Shown piece by piece: positions 1 to 9,102 of a stretch of DNA of 17,864 nt. The position numbers and the translations under genes were made by a program. The notes under the pieces were generated by a model that was given only the letters and a program-made list of their open reading frames with translations, was not told the DNA's origin and searched no databases. Each line of letters begins with the position of its first letter. Position 1 is the stretch's first letter. This DNA is from Spongospora subterranea (taxonomy: Eukaryota > Endomyxa > Phytomyxea > Plasmodiophorida > Plasmodiophoridae): positions 1-17,864 of the forward strand of contig OUQQ01000311.1 in assembly GCA_900404475.1 (NCBI GenBank), given 5' to 3'.

Positions 1-893
1 CGTCAATGATCTCCATTTGCTCATGATTGTCCTCATCTCGAGTTCGTTGTTGATCGGTGAATTGACTTTCATTGAATGTCACAGCGTGTCGAATCAAAAT
101 TCTTTTGTCGGCAAATCGTTGTAACACGTAACCTTTTTGATATTGAGGGTAACCCAGGAAGATGCATTTCTCAGCTGTGGAATCAATGCTTGTTCTGAAC
201 GACTTGTCGATATTTGCCCAAGCAATTCATCCAAATCTTCGTAATTGCTCAACTTCGGGGGTTTGGTTACACCATCATTCGTATGGCGTCTTGTATTGAA
301 CTCTTTTGGTTGGTAACCTGCTCAGGTGAAAACAGCATAGCGAACAGCAAACGTCCAGTAAGAGTTTGGGAGATTTGACTCTGTCAGAACGCATCGTGCC
401 ATCTGCATGATCGTGAGGTTTCGGCGCTCCGCTTGTCCATTCTGTTGCGGGCAATACGGGACCGTTCTCTGGTGTTTAATCCCTTTTGTAGTAGGAAGAC
501 GCTCATCAAATTATTTACATATTCACCGCCTCCATCAGTTAGAAGGGTCGTCATACGTTCCTTGGTTTCCGCTTGTGCGTCTGTCATGAACCGTTGTAGA
601 GCATCAAGTACTTCCTCGGCACTCTTTGTTTTCAGAAACGTGATCCAGGTCCATGTTGAAAACAGGCAATTAAAAGTGATATAATATCTATAGCCTTCAG
701 GGCCTGGTTCCAAAAATGGTCCTTTCAGATCGGAAGAGACAATTTCGTATTGCCTCGTCGGCTTCGTTTGTGCTTGTTCAAGAGTGATTGTCTCGAATGC
801 ATTTCAGTGGCGCTATTGTGTACAGACCATTCTTCATCTTCGCCGTCAAGATGGTCTCTCCATCTGAGATTGCCAATAACCCAGCTTCACCAT
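1..893 (-). pseudogene. Ty1/copia polyprotein remnant: GAG-pre-integrase plus integrase core (runs off the left edge)
   Basis: Read on the minus strand, this is the middle of a copia-type polyprotein. Near 890-800 it shows a GAG-pre-integrase-like stretch (ISDGETILTAKMKNGLYTI). The integrase core follows: a first acidic residue in IVSSDLKGPF (about 745), a second in LLTDGGGEY (about 550), then, after a frame change near 480, VPYCPQQNGQAERRN with the third acidic residue. Family knowledge: this domain inserts the retrotransposon cDNA. The order protease, pre-integrase, integrase is the copia order, and the protease lies at 3516-3880 on the same strand. At least two frame changes and an in-frame stop near 327 make it a pseudogene. 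The reading continues to position 1 through the region after the integrase, so the reverse transcriptase and RNase H should lie outside the window. Confidence 0.88.
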
Positions 894-894
894 C

Positions 895-1940
895 GGAAAT
901 ATCCTTAAGTGGTCATCAGTTTGGAAAATCTGTATTAACCAAAGCATTCATAGATTCAGGAGCAACGGCAATCTTCATGGATAAGACATTTGCGGTCAAC
1001 CACCGAATCTGCTCAACAAGACTACCCGTTCCCATTCCGCTCGAAGTCATCGATGGTCGAAGACTGGAGCCAATTAATTGAGTGACTCAGCCGTATGATG
1101 TACTGCTCAACGATATCAGCTTCACTACAACCTTTTATCTCATTGACTCCCGGTGTTCCCCATCGTCCTTGGCATCAACTGGCTGCGGCAGACTAACCCG
1201 GAGATCAACTGGGAGACCGAAGAAATCAAACTATTCTCAAAAGAAGGAACTATCACCCATTCAGACCCAGCACCGCCTACCAGACAAATATGTTGAGTTC
1301 GCCGACGTTTTCGGTATTTCCAAAGCCGACAAGTTACCCATTCACCGAGATATCGATTGTGCCATCAACTTCAAGGACGGCGGGGGAGTTTTACCGAACA
1401 AGCGAGTCTACAGTCTTTATCAAAAGGAACAAGAAGCTCTGCGCGAGTACGTCCAGGAGAACCTGCAAAAGGGATTCATTCGTCACTCACAGTCACCCTG
1501 TGGAGCCCCGATCCTTTTCACAAGCAAGAAGGACAAAAGCTTACGATCATGCGTCGATTACAGGGAACTCAACACATTAACCAAAAAGGAACCCTATCCG
1601 CTTCCGGCAATTGGTCACATCTTACACCAGCTTGGCGAAGCAAGAATTTTCACGAAAATCGATCTGCGCGGGGCCAACAACCTACTGCGTATCAGAAAGG
1701 GTGACGAATGGAAGACCGCCTTTAACTGCAAATATGGTCACCTCGAGTACACGATCATGCCTTTCGGATTAATGAACGCACCCGCACATCTCCAGCGCCT
1801 CATGCACGAAACATTCCAAGATTTCCTCGACAAATTTGTGGTAGTGTATCTCGACGATATTCTGATCTACTCAAGCTCTCCGGAATCCCACGAGAGGGAC
1901 GTTCGACGAGTGCTACAACGCCTAAGAGAGGCACGACTTT
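895..1940 (+). pseudogene. Ty3/gypsy polyprotein remnant: aspartic protease and N-terminal half of reverse transcriptase
   Basis: On the plus strand a retroviral-type protease motif (AFIDSGATAIFMD, about 945-985) is followed by a gypsy-type reverse transcriptase. The latter has FTKIDLRGA (about 1650), WKTAFNCKYGHLEYTIMPFG (about 1710-1770) and the catalytic YLDDILIYS (about 1846-1875). Family role: copying element RNA into DNA. Breaks seen: a TGA stop at 1079-1081 where the reading otherwise runs on in the same frame, and a segment of roughly 1150-1240 that reads correctly only in a neighbouring frame (VLGINWLRQTNPEINWETEE), as if by two compensating indels. The reverse transcriptase stops abruptly at 1940, where a palindrome starts; the thumb, RNase H and integrase are absent. 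No LTR was recognised. The element lies inside the minus-strand copia remnant in the opposite orientation. Confidence 0.9.
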
Positions 1941-2160
1941 AATTAATTCAAAAGCACTGCTCGGTATTGCCCTGCGTTGCGGTTGGATTTCGCTCGATCA
2001 GATTTTGATTCTGAGACTGATAAATTCTCTGTGATCTGGGCTCGTCTAAACAACAAGATCGCCCAGATCACAGAGAATTTATCAGTCTCAGAATCAAAAT
2101 CTGATCGAGCGAATCCAACCGCAACGCAGGGCAATACCGACCAGTGCTTTTGAATTAATT
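1941..2160. repeat. 220-bp foldback palindrome (two ~100-bp arms, 19-nt spacer)
   Basis: The left arm 1941-2041 and right arm 2061-2160 are reverse complements apart from one substitution (C at 1959 versus the partner of C at 2141) and one extra T in the left arm near 1990. The spacer is 2042-2060. Both outer ends read AATTAATTC, so a TTAA or AATT target duplication cannot be separated from the terminal repeat. It carries no gene; the 63-codon minus-strand open frame inside it is only the palindrome read through. It resembles a foldback or MITE-type non-autonomous transposon that landed at the end of the gypsy remnant. It could also be part of the terminal repeat of the neighbouring pogo-like element. 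Confidence 0.85.
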
Positions 2161-2196
2161 TCCGATATAATAAAATAAAAACAGATATTCGGAGAT

Positions 2197-3439
2197 TTAA
2201 TTATCAAAATAAGAGAAATCTTTACTTCCCCACGCGTTTCGGATTATCTGTCTGTCGATTGCCTTGATGGAATCCAGGATCCACTCAGATAACAGTTCTC
2301 TAAACGGTGGTTTAACGGTCGCTGCGCTCTCGTGTGCATCAAACCAGTCCTCAAATCGATGACGAATCCTCGACTTGAGAGGTTTTCCGACACCCAGTGC
2401 ATCCTCCTGGGATATGCTCTACCTGAATCCTTAGGTCCTGAATCTTGTTGACGACTGACGCCATCAAATGGCAGCGATATGAATCCAGCAGGATTATAGC
2501 TCGAGAGCCCTCAGAATTGCAGCGTACTGTGTAAGGTTGAAGGACTTAAATCAAACATCACCCTTTTTTCAGTCGATATAAATGACCACGCCTGACCTCT
2601 TCGACCCATCGCAACATCATTTCCTCATCCATCCAGGCGTTATCCTGACATGCGTATAATGCGCCTTCCGGGAAGGCTCCGAATGTTCGGGCAATACGAC
2701 CAGACGTCTTGCCCTTGAAGATTATCATTGGAATCAGCATATTTCCATCAGCTGTCACTGTAACGCCGACGGTTACTGGGAGTGTTGAGTTCGTTGACGA
2801 ACGGATGTTGACTGTACGAGATCCCACGCGTTCCAGCGTGGTTCGACTCTGCATAGAGAAGAACACTGGTGTTTGGTCCATGTTTAAAATCATTGCCTGA
2901 TTAGGGAATGCAGCCAGCTGTCGCTTGACGGATAAGACAGAATCCGCTGCAAGTTCTCGTGTCTCGATCGGATTTGTTGTGCCACGTGAGTACCACATCT
3001 GATTCCGTACTTGTGTTTTTTGAAAAATCGGCGGATGATCGCGTAACGAGCTGTCTCTGATTTTTTTTTAAATTCTCGGTCCATTGCTTTGACTCGAGAA
3101 TCCACCATTCGCATGGAGATGGCTAAACGTATCTTTAACTTTACGTTATCATTTATCATCAATGAAAATTACCAAATTTACATTCTCGCCGTTCAAAGAT
3201 GTAGCTCAGAATCTCCTCGGTATAAATTTCCGGTATTGATTGAGCGCCCTTGCAGACGCTTTTCGCCCCAGGGCGACTTTTCTTCAAACGTTCCTCTTCC
3301 CGTCTCCAACGGGAAACCTGTCCTGTTTGGATGTTGAATGCCTGACAGATACTGTTTAATGACACGGATGTTGGACGGCTATCGATGACCCTCAACATAT
3401 CAATCTTCTGAGCAGCTGTCCAAGAACGTTTTTGGGGCA
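2197..3439 (-). pseudogene. Pogo/Tigger-like (CENP-B/DDE_1 superfamily) transposase, slightly decayed
   Basis: Translation on the minus strand starts with ATG at 3439 and opens with a helix-turn-helix-like DNA-binding region (MPQKRSWTAAQKIDMLRVID). The catalytic domain follows: ILNMDQTPVFF carries the first Asp (about 2890), QDNAWMDEEMMLRWVEEV is typical of pogo-like enzymes (about 2610-2650), and IILLDSYRCHL carries the second Asp (about 2490). The C-terminus KPLKSRIRHRFEDWF runs to a TAA at 2197. The family cuts and pastes its element at TA sites. The frame must change near 3150, near 2980 and near 2405. A further break at 2558-2525 can be explained as a 37-nt GT-AG intron (phase 1). Most breaks are single lesions, so the copy looks relatively young. 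The host context is the split copia element. Confidence 0.88.
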
Positions 3440-3482
3440 TTGTGCTCAAAACTGAAATGCGCGCCTTCTCTGAGATGTACCT

Positions 3483-3515
3483 CAGATATGTGCCGGCGAT
3501 GCCGGCACATATCTG
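3483..3515. repeat. 33-bp perfect palindrome (15-bp arms, 3-nt loop)
   Basis: CAGATATGTGCCGGC, then GAT, then GCCGGCACATATCTG: a perfect inverted repeat. It sits just upstream of the pogo-like transposase start and at the point where the copia protease reading stops. It could be a subterminal or terminal motif of the transposon, or a hairpin in its leader. A looser inverted pair (TCCGATAT / ATATTCGGA) lies at 2161-2193, at the other end of the same transposase. That suggests each end of the element carries its own small palindrome. Confidence 0.8.
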
Positions 3516-3880
3516 ATAAATAACAGTAGCCACTGAGTTGGACCGGGAGTCTGTACCAACCGGTGCCAAAACTTGCACATTTGCTTGGTACAAAGTCCCG
3601 CAAAATACGGTAGTTTGGTAAGGGTATGTGCCGAAATTAGCGTATTTGTCGCGCTTGGCACGTACAGGACATTGGGTAGAGTGATCAACGGCTTTGTTGA
3701 TAGTACCCAGGTACCTTTTCCCGCTGCCTTGGTAACCTGGCCATTGCATGCCTGTATAAAGACCGGTTTCGTCATGCTTTGATAATTCTGGAGAATCGCT
3801 CGGTCTTTCGTTATGGAAACATTCGCTCCACTATCAATGAGAAATCCATCTACACCAACTAAAATCAATACAGCCATAGA
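3516..3880 (-). pseudogene. Ty1/copia aspartic protease remnant
   Basis: The minus-strand frame has the copia protease signature FLIDSGANVSITKD (about 3850-3810) and, further on, LPNVLYVPSATNTLISAHTLTK (quoted here up to 22 residues only as LPNVLYVPSATNTLIS; about 3690-3630). The latter is the usual tail of the protease region before GAG-pre-integrase. The missing continuation is found at about 893 and below, on the same strand. So this piece and 1-893 are two halves of one element separated by about 2.6 kb of younger insertions. The frame is open from about 3877, but no gag region is seen upstream (3881-4055), so the 5' part is lost. Confidence 0.85.
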
Positions 3881-4055
3881 TAATGCAATGTGAATTGCAC
3901 GATTTTAAAGCGGTCTTTCTTTAAGCCCCGCAATTTTTATTTGCGCCGCTTCGCAAACGGATTTGCGTCAGGTTCGCTGACTTTTTTTGCGAAGTGCGGG
4001 TCGAGGTTGAAGTATTGTGCGGGTTTCCTAATTCTGAACTATTCTGAATCAAACG
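3881..4055. other. Spacer between copia remnant and DDE transposase remnant
   Basis: There is no convincing gene here. A plus-strand open frame crosses it but has no recognisable motif and runs into the transposase in a different frame. No clear terminal inverted repeat was identified. Confidence 0.5.
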
Positions 4056-5700
4056 ATGCCACGGAAGCGAAAGCAGTTGAGGCATCTTGCCAACTTAGCA
4101 AAGTCTAAACGTCTCAAATGTCCAATTATCAAAGAGATTTTGCCTAGCGAAGGGGCTGATGCTTTAGATGACAACATTGAAAAAGGGGCTGATGCTGTTG
4201 ACGACGAAGATGAAGAGTACTTGGTGGATGAGAATACATGTCAGAAAGAAGTGGTAGATACCGCGGTCGCCAACGTCATTCGATGGGTTAAAGGTGCAGG
4301 GAATCAATTTCGCAAAGGTTACACTGGCGAAAGCCGAGCGACCAAATATCGGCGTGCTGCCGTTGCCAATGAACGCAAGGAGATGGCCGCTGTTTGTTAT
4401 TCAATCAATGATTTTTTCAAGCCGGTCGCGCAGTTGAATGATACAAATGAAAGGTCCCTATCATAAGACGATTTCGTGAAAGCAATTGACAGCGAGGGTC
4501 GTTTCACACATGTTTGACAGCAACAAAACTGGGAACGCAAAGACACACAAAGCAAATATGACTAGATTCGTCATATAGCGGTGCATAGATATTTGATGCT
4601 TATCAAGGACGATCCTCTTGACAAACAGGACAAGTTCATTGTCAATAGCGAAAACGTTCTTTCCATCTGAAAATAGCGATTAGCGAGCGCGAGCGGTGCA
4701 AGAATGGTCGCAGTTTTTTATTGCATTGCCCCCAATGTGTCAAGGACGCCATGTGAGAATCAAGAGCTAGATTGATGACGAAGACATAAAGAACCTCTGC
4801 AAAGCTTGGCTTCGTTCACAGATCCCCCGACTCAATTTGTGGGCGCTCGTTTGCATTTTGGGTACGAGAATCGCTTCATTGAGGCTTAAATTACGCACAG
4901 CCTGTTCATATTCACGAACGGTCGGCACAGCGTTGGCTCCACCGACCTGGATTTTCGCACTGCACCTACCGGCAAGGATTATATTTTGAGGGCCACGAGC
5001 GTGAAGATGTAGTCGATTACAGGAAAAGTTCTTGAATGAAATGTTTGCATTTCAACGGCGAATGTTCACTTACGTGGGCGATAATCTCGAGATATATATG
5101 CAACCTGAGTTGCAAGATGCCGAGAAACCGGTAGTACTGATGACGCATGATGAATCGTGTTTTCGTGTTCGAAGGAAGATCGGCTAGCGCTGACGTCAGA
5201 ACAGCGACTCCTTCATCCTGAACTGCCTGCCAACATACGCTCGAGAGAGCCTGGGAAGTGTGACGATGGATACTGGACGAACGCTGACCTGGTCAAACAA
5301 GTTCAAGTAATATGAAAGCCGAAACCGTATTGTCGACTGCCGCCGGTGAAGCCGCCACCCTTGACCGCAATTAAAATATGTTGTTCATTGAAGTTCTTCA
5401 GAACCATGCTGCGAAATTCACAATCGCAAACTGGCTTCGATTCAACGTATATGTGATCCAGGAATTTCACCGAGGTCATTTTCCTGCTGCTGCCAAAATG
5501 AGCGGAGATAGATTATGACGAAAATACGGAAACAAAGTATCCTCAACGTGCCGCGTCTGAGGAAACGTCTTTGTCACATTGAAAAATCAATCCTCAGTTT
5601 CCGGGCCCTGAATCCATTTTTCATAACTGCTCGCTGCAAAAGCTGTCGATTCGCACAGAGTCGCTACAAGCTGCCTCTCGGATGGTAATCTGCAGAAGGC
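4056..5700 (+). pseudogene. DDE-superfamily transposase remnant of the type common in chytrid, Mucoromycota and basidiomycete genomes
   Basis: The N-terminal module is intact from ATG 4056 to TAA 4466 (136 aa): basic start MPRKRKQLRHLANLAKSKRL, an acidic middle, and KGYTGESRATKYRRA before INDFFKP. Downstream only fragments of the same family pattern remain in shifting frames. They are QGRHVRIKS then IDDEDIKNLCKAWLRSQ (about 4735-4830), GHEREDVVDYR (about 4995), MTHDESCF with the presumed first catalytic Asp (about 5140), and DDGYWTNADLVKQVQ (about 5260-5305). A QNHAAKFTIA-like block (about 5400) would be the region of the next acidic residue. Order and spacing match this family as I know it from fungal genomes, but I give no family name because I cannot search. 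The many stops and frame changes after 4466 make it inactive. Confidence 0.72.
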
Positions 5701-6678
5701 GACAATCATCCTGGCTTGACGTTTTTGCTGGGATGTGTTTCCTGGTCAATTGTTGCCGTATTTGTCCTGGTTAATTCCTTCGAACTCAAACAATCGCTCC
5801 TGTTTTTGGTTCACAGGTAGTGCTGAACCGAGGCATTTTAGTGTCAAATTCGACTGTTTACTGGATATTACGCTGTGCCAAACTCATGGCATAAAAAGCG
5901 TACTATCATCGATTGCCACATTGATAATCGATTATTTATGTTGCCCATTGCAGGAAAGGAAATCGTTGGACGTCTGTGTTTAGGAGTGTCAGTGGATCTT
6001 GCAAGAAAGGAATGAAGGGCTGATGAAAGAAAATGTACGTGAGTATCACACCTGCCCAAAATTGCAAACAGAATGGTCATTCCAAGTCGAAACTGCTTCG
6101 CATCTTCACCATGTTTCTTGTTTGCTTCAATAGAAAGCCATCGGAATGATAAAAAAATGCCGTTCTTGCATTGTCTTACTTGACAATTTGGCGGTTCAAT
6201 AATGCATACGATTTGCAGTAGATATGATAATACTCCTATTTTACAAGCTTTGTCACTTCATACGAGTTGAATCCCATCCCGCATGGAAAGGTTGACGGAG
6301 AGACAATGAAATGGGAACAGCTTCACAGACAGAAGATGACACAGTACATTAATGCCGCGATACGTAGGCAAAAAGAACAACAAGCAGGCAACGCCATTGT
6401 TAATTGGAGATAAGCTAAAGTTGCTGGTAATGCCTGAAACGGGCTCTCATCCGCCTCTGGCCACTCCCAATTGACAACGTCATATTGTTGCGGTCTTCGA
6501 CTCCAGAAGAACAATTATGACATTTTGATGACTATCAAGAAACAACACAACCGCATCCAGATTCGATTATTGTTTTACTCTCGACTTTCGTATTTAGACA
6601 TTTACTCTCTATTAGTAGTGGTTTCGCTGCCTGATAAATATCGTACAAAGAGACGCCTAGCTCTTTCAACAGTTTGTT
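5701..6678. other. Gene-poor stretch with weak coding traces
   Basis: No complete gene could be assembled. Several plus-strand fragments look protein-like (for example around 5860-6010, with a possible 53-nt GT-AG intron starting GTACTATC at about 5900). They compete with equally open frames and with stops. The open frame 5735-5983 and the minus-strand frame 5868-6080 have no motif and I did not accept them as genes. Confidence 0.35.
6306..6413 (+). CDS. Possible C-terminal exon of a short, spliced plus-strand gene
   Basis: From ATG 6306 to TAA 6413 the plus strand reads a charged helix (MKWEQLHRQKMTQYINAAI, then RRQKEQQAGNAIVNWR). In the same frame it is open upstream to about 6230, where a GT-AG intron (GTTCAATAATGC to TTTTACAAG) could join it to a hydrophobic stretch AVLALSYLTIW. 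One transmembrane segment followed by a charged tail would suit a small mitochondrial or ER membrane protein. The upstream exons contain stops I could not splice around, so the assignment is weak. It would be convergent with the kinase gene. Confidence 0.25.
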   Translation: MKWEQLHRQKMTQYINAAIRRQKEQQAGNAIVNWR

Positions 6679-8326
6679 TTAGCCTCTCCTGAAACAGATC
6701 GTATCAAGCCCGAATCTCAATAGTAACACTGATTGATCCATTCCTACCGATAAAGCTAAACGATCAGATGCAGGCATAACTGTCATGTCTTCACAGCTTA
6801 AACCAGTTGAACCTCCAGATTTCTGATCTATCACGCTGTCGCTCGTTGAGGCAGCAGCATCGCTGGCAGGTTTCGGCATCGATAAATCAAAGATACCAGA
6901 CTGTATCGGTTGTATCACATCAGTTTCCGAAGAACGAAGTACCGGTCCTGGGACATGGGGAATTGCGGCAATACTCTCAACTTGACTGTCGATAACCGAT
7001 GGAACCACAACGATGGAAGGAGTATCTCCAATCTCATTAAAACACTGTGTTGACCCTAGCAACCATGGATCAATCTACAGCAAATCAAAATCAGACCACA
7101 TATTAGGCTGCAAAAAAATCCAAAATTTTACTTTGAGCTGGGATAGCGTGATACGTTTCAAAGGATCCTTTTCAAGCATGCTGCTCAAAGTTAATTCTAG
7201 CGAAGCCGATATCGGATGAGGCCAAATTATTCTGTGGAGATATCACGACGAATCCATCAAGAACAGCACAGGTGGAATTTACGCGGCGTTGCATATAAGG
7301 TCATGAAGTTCTGAGGTAGTCTTCGCTTGGAACGGAACTTTTCCGAATATCATAGCGTATAGAGATACCCCAGCGCTCCAAACATCGGTCACCCTGGCGC
7401 TGTACGGCTCGGAAAGAGCTGAAAAATCATCGGCATTAGATGAATTCAACAGAGACGAGGAACGCAAACATTACGAGCGCACATCTCTGGTGCCATGAAG
7501 GCAAGACTACCAGCTGTACTTCTAATAAAATCATCGCTGCCATGGAACTGTAAACTCACCCCAAAATCGGCGATCTGAGTGTTTGACGTTATGGGTATGC
7601 GACACAAAGGAGTATGAAATGTTTTCTAACTTTGACTACCCCCGTGTCTGATAGCAATAAGTTATCAGGCTTGATATCACGATGGGCGATGCGTAGATTA
7701 TGAACTAACGTGGCGAAGAAACGCGTTCAGCATAGAAATCATGCAAAACACAATTCTTACGGTATTCAAGACCTGCAAGGACTTGACGAAGATATTGCCG
7801 GCACACATCTTCATCCAACGGTGCACAGTTTTCCGTATGCAAATCAATAATAGGTCCGTTCGATAGATATTCCATTACTATTTCAAACAATATATAAACA
7901 GATTTCTGGTCGACCATAAAAATCACACCTAGATACAGCTTGTCTTCCTCAGGATCGTCAATGACTTCGTAAAGCTTTACAACATTTAAATGATTCACAG
8001 ATTTCATGACGGCGATTTCTTTGCGAAGGCCGGTGAGCAAATCAGTGACACTGTTCTTGCCCAATATGCGTTTGCGTTTAAGTACCGCCTTATTCATGAT
8101 CTTAATGGCGAATTGTTTGCCCGTGTTATCAATCGCCAGTTTGACCTATTGATCCCAATGTTTAAAATGCTGATATTTCATTTAGTCCAAATTCTACTTT
8201 GCCATAACTGCCTTTTCCAATACATTGCCGCATCAAATACTGGTTCACTCTCTTTTCCCCCGACTTTGTATCGATGATTACAGATAATTTATCGGTTTCA
8301 ATAGTTTGTTGCGTTGCCGACGCCAT
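6679..8326 (-). CDS. Serine/threonine protein kinase, CaMKK / SNF1-activating kinase type (eight exons, 422 aa)
   Basis: Predicted exons (minus strand): 8326-8198, 8145-7929, 7877-7761, 7704-7631, 7574-7475, 7418-7283, 7231-7132, 7074-6679. All seven introns are GT-AG, 51-57 nt, and each keeps the frame. The kinase domain is complete: Gly loop IGKGSYGKV (residues 36-44), AIK lysine 58, HRDIKPDNLL (Asp164), DFG (182-184), T-loop STAGSLAFMAPE with Thr199, and DVWSAGVSLYAMIFGKVPF. A 130-residue Ser/Pro-rich tail of no recognised motif follows from about residue 292. The T-loop, the LYLVMEYL hinge and the YEVIDDP insert match calcium/calmodulin-dependent kinase kinases and fungal Ssp1/Sak1-like kinases, which phosphorylate AMPK/SNF1 family T-loops in the cytoplasm. 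No calmodulin-binding helix was identified, so the exact subfamily is inferred. The start MASATQQT at 8326 is the first ATG. Confidence 0.92.
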
Positions 8327-8730
8327 TGTCACTTTGCAATTCCGATCACGACGATGGTGCACCTGCGATTACGTCGTGGTGTAATTTTGGGACTCGGGAG
8401 CAAAGAATTCCGTCGAAAAACCCTGTTCCATTGACATTTATCGTTCGGTCAACACGGGTCCGTTTGAATGAAATTGAAGCCTACCGCGTCGTGACGCGAT
8501 GCTTGGCGCGTGCCTCAGGGCCGGAAAGATCCCAGCCTTCAACAAAGGGAGGGACGGGAGAACTGGCCCTTCGATGAGGCGAGATCATGCCAAGGGCGAC
8601 CTGAAGTGCCCTGCAAGAGCCACAAAAGGCGTCTTTCGGTCCTGCCTAAATCGGCAAAGTGCCCTAACGTCTCAAAACAGCCCGTTTTCTATTCTGACCT
8701 CATCTCTCTCTACGGACAATAAGCGAAGAG
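8327..8730. other. Kinase 5' flank passing into a GC-rich island of unknown origin
   Basis: The stretch 8327-8490 has ordinary composition and probably holds the kinase promoter; no TATA box stands out. From about 8495 the GC content rises sharply, and all three plus frames stay open for long stretches, as expected of GC-rich DNA. One frame reads continuously from about 8510 to a TAA at 8720 and has no motif I recognise. It is followed directly by the repeat at 8731. Confidence 0.55.
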
Positions 8731-9101
8731 GGCCAGGGACGGTCGAGGAGCCCTTGACGGCTTGACCCCATTCCTTCAGGCGCATCATAGGAGGAATGTG
8801 GAGAGGAGGTCGCCGCCCGCTCCCAACCCACTCGAGTCAAGAACTAATGGTTGCCGCGTGGCACCCTTGACCTACAGCATGCCATGGGTCACCCATGACA
8901 ACTGGGGAATGGTCGTGCCTGGAATCTCAGCTCACCGGTAGAACCCAGATTCCACCAAGCCGTATAAATATCAGTTCAATAAAAAGAAATCGTTTTCCAT
9001 GAAATATTTATAAAGATTTGAGTTTTGATGGGTTTTGTTAAAAAATCCACGTTAGTTGTTTGAATGTTTTTCTCCGCTTGCAATGCACATCGGAAACGCT
9101 A
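8731..9101 (+). repeat. GC-rich repeat unit, copy A
   Basis: 371 bp, GC-rich in its first two thirds and AT-rich in the last third, starting GGCCAGGGACGG and ending GGAAACGCTA. It is about 97-98 percent identical to copy B at 9103-9475. One plus frame reads through both copies to the same stop and ends NWGMVVPGISAHR, followed by AATAAA about 45 bp later. The unit therefore looks like the 3' end of a transcribed element with a polyadenylation signal and AT-rich tail. The family is not recognised. Confidence 0.75.
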
Positions 9102-9102
9102 N
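9102..9102. other. Ambiguous base (N) at the junction of the two repeat copies
   Basis: The only N in the window falls exactly between ...GGAAACGCTA and GGCCAGGGAC, the end of copy A and the start of copy B. That marks a join made or left uncertain by the assembler, so the copy number here is not reliable. Confidence 0.95.

Noticed and set aside
1943..2134. 63-codon open frame on the minus strand
   Set aside because: It lies wholly inside the 220-bp palindrome, and its two halves are complements of each other; it is a structural by-product.
5735..5983. 82-codon plus-strand open frame
   Set aside because: It has no motif, no continuation across plausible introns, and unremarkable sequence in a decayed region.
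7108..7131. Alternative 3' splice site TTTTTTTGCAG in the last intron of the kinase gene
   Set aside because: It has the better pyrimidine tract, but the resulting intron would be only 24 nt and the added codons end in a TAG after ten residues. The acceptor at 7075 gives a 57-nt intron and a continuous frame.
8935..8965. tRNA- or SINE-like internal promoter boxes in the repeat unit (GGTAGAACCCAGATTCC)
   Set aside because: It only loosely resembles a B box, and no A box at the right distance or cloverleaf could be found.
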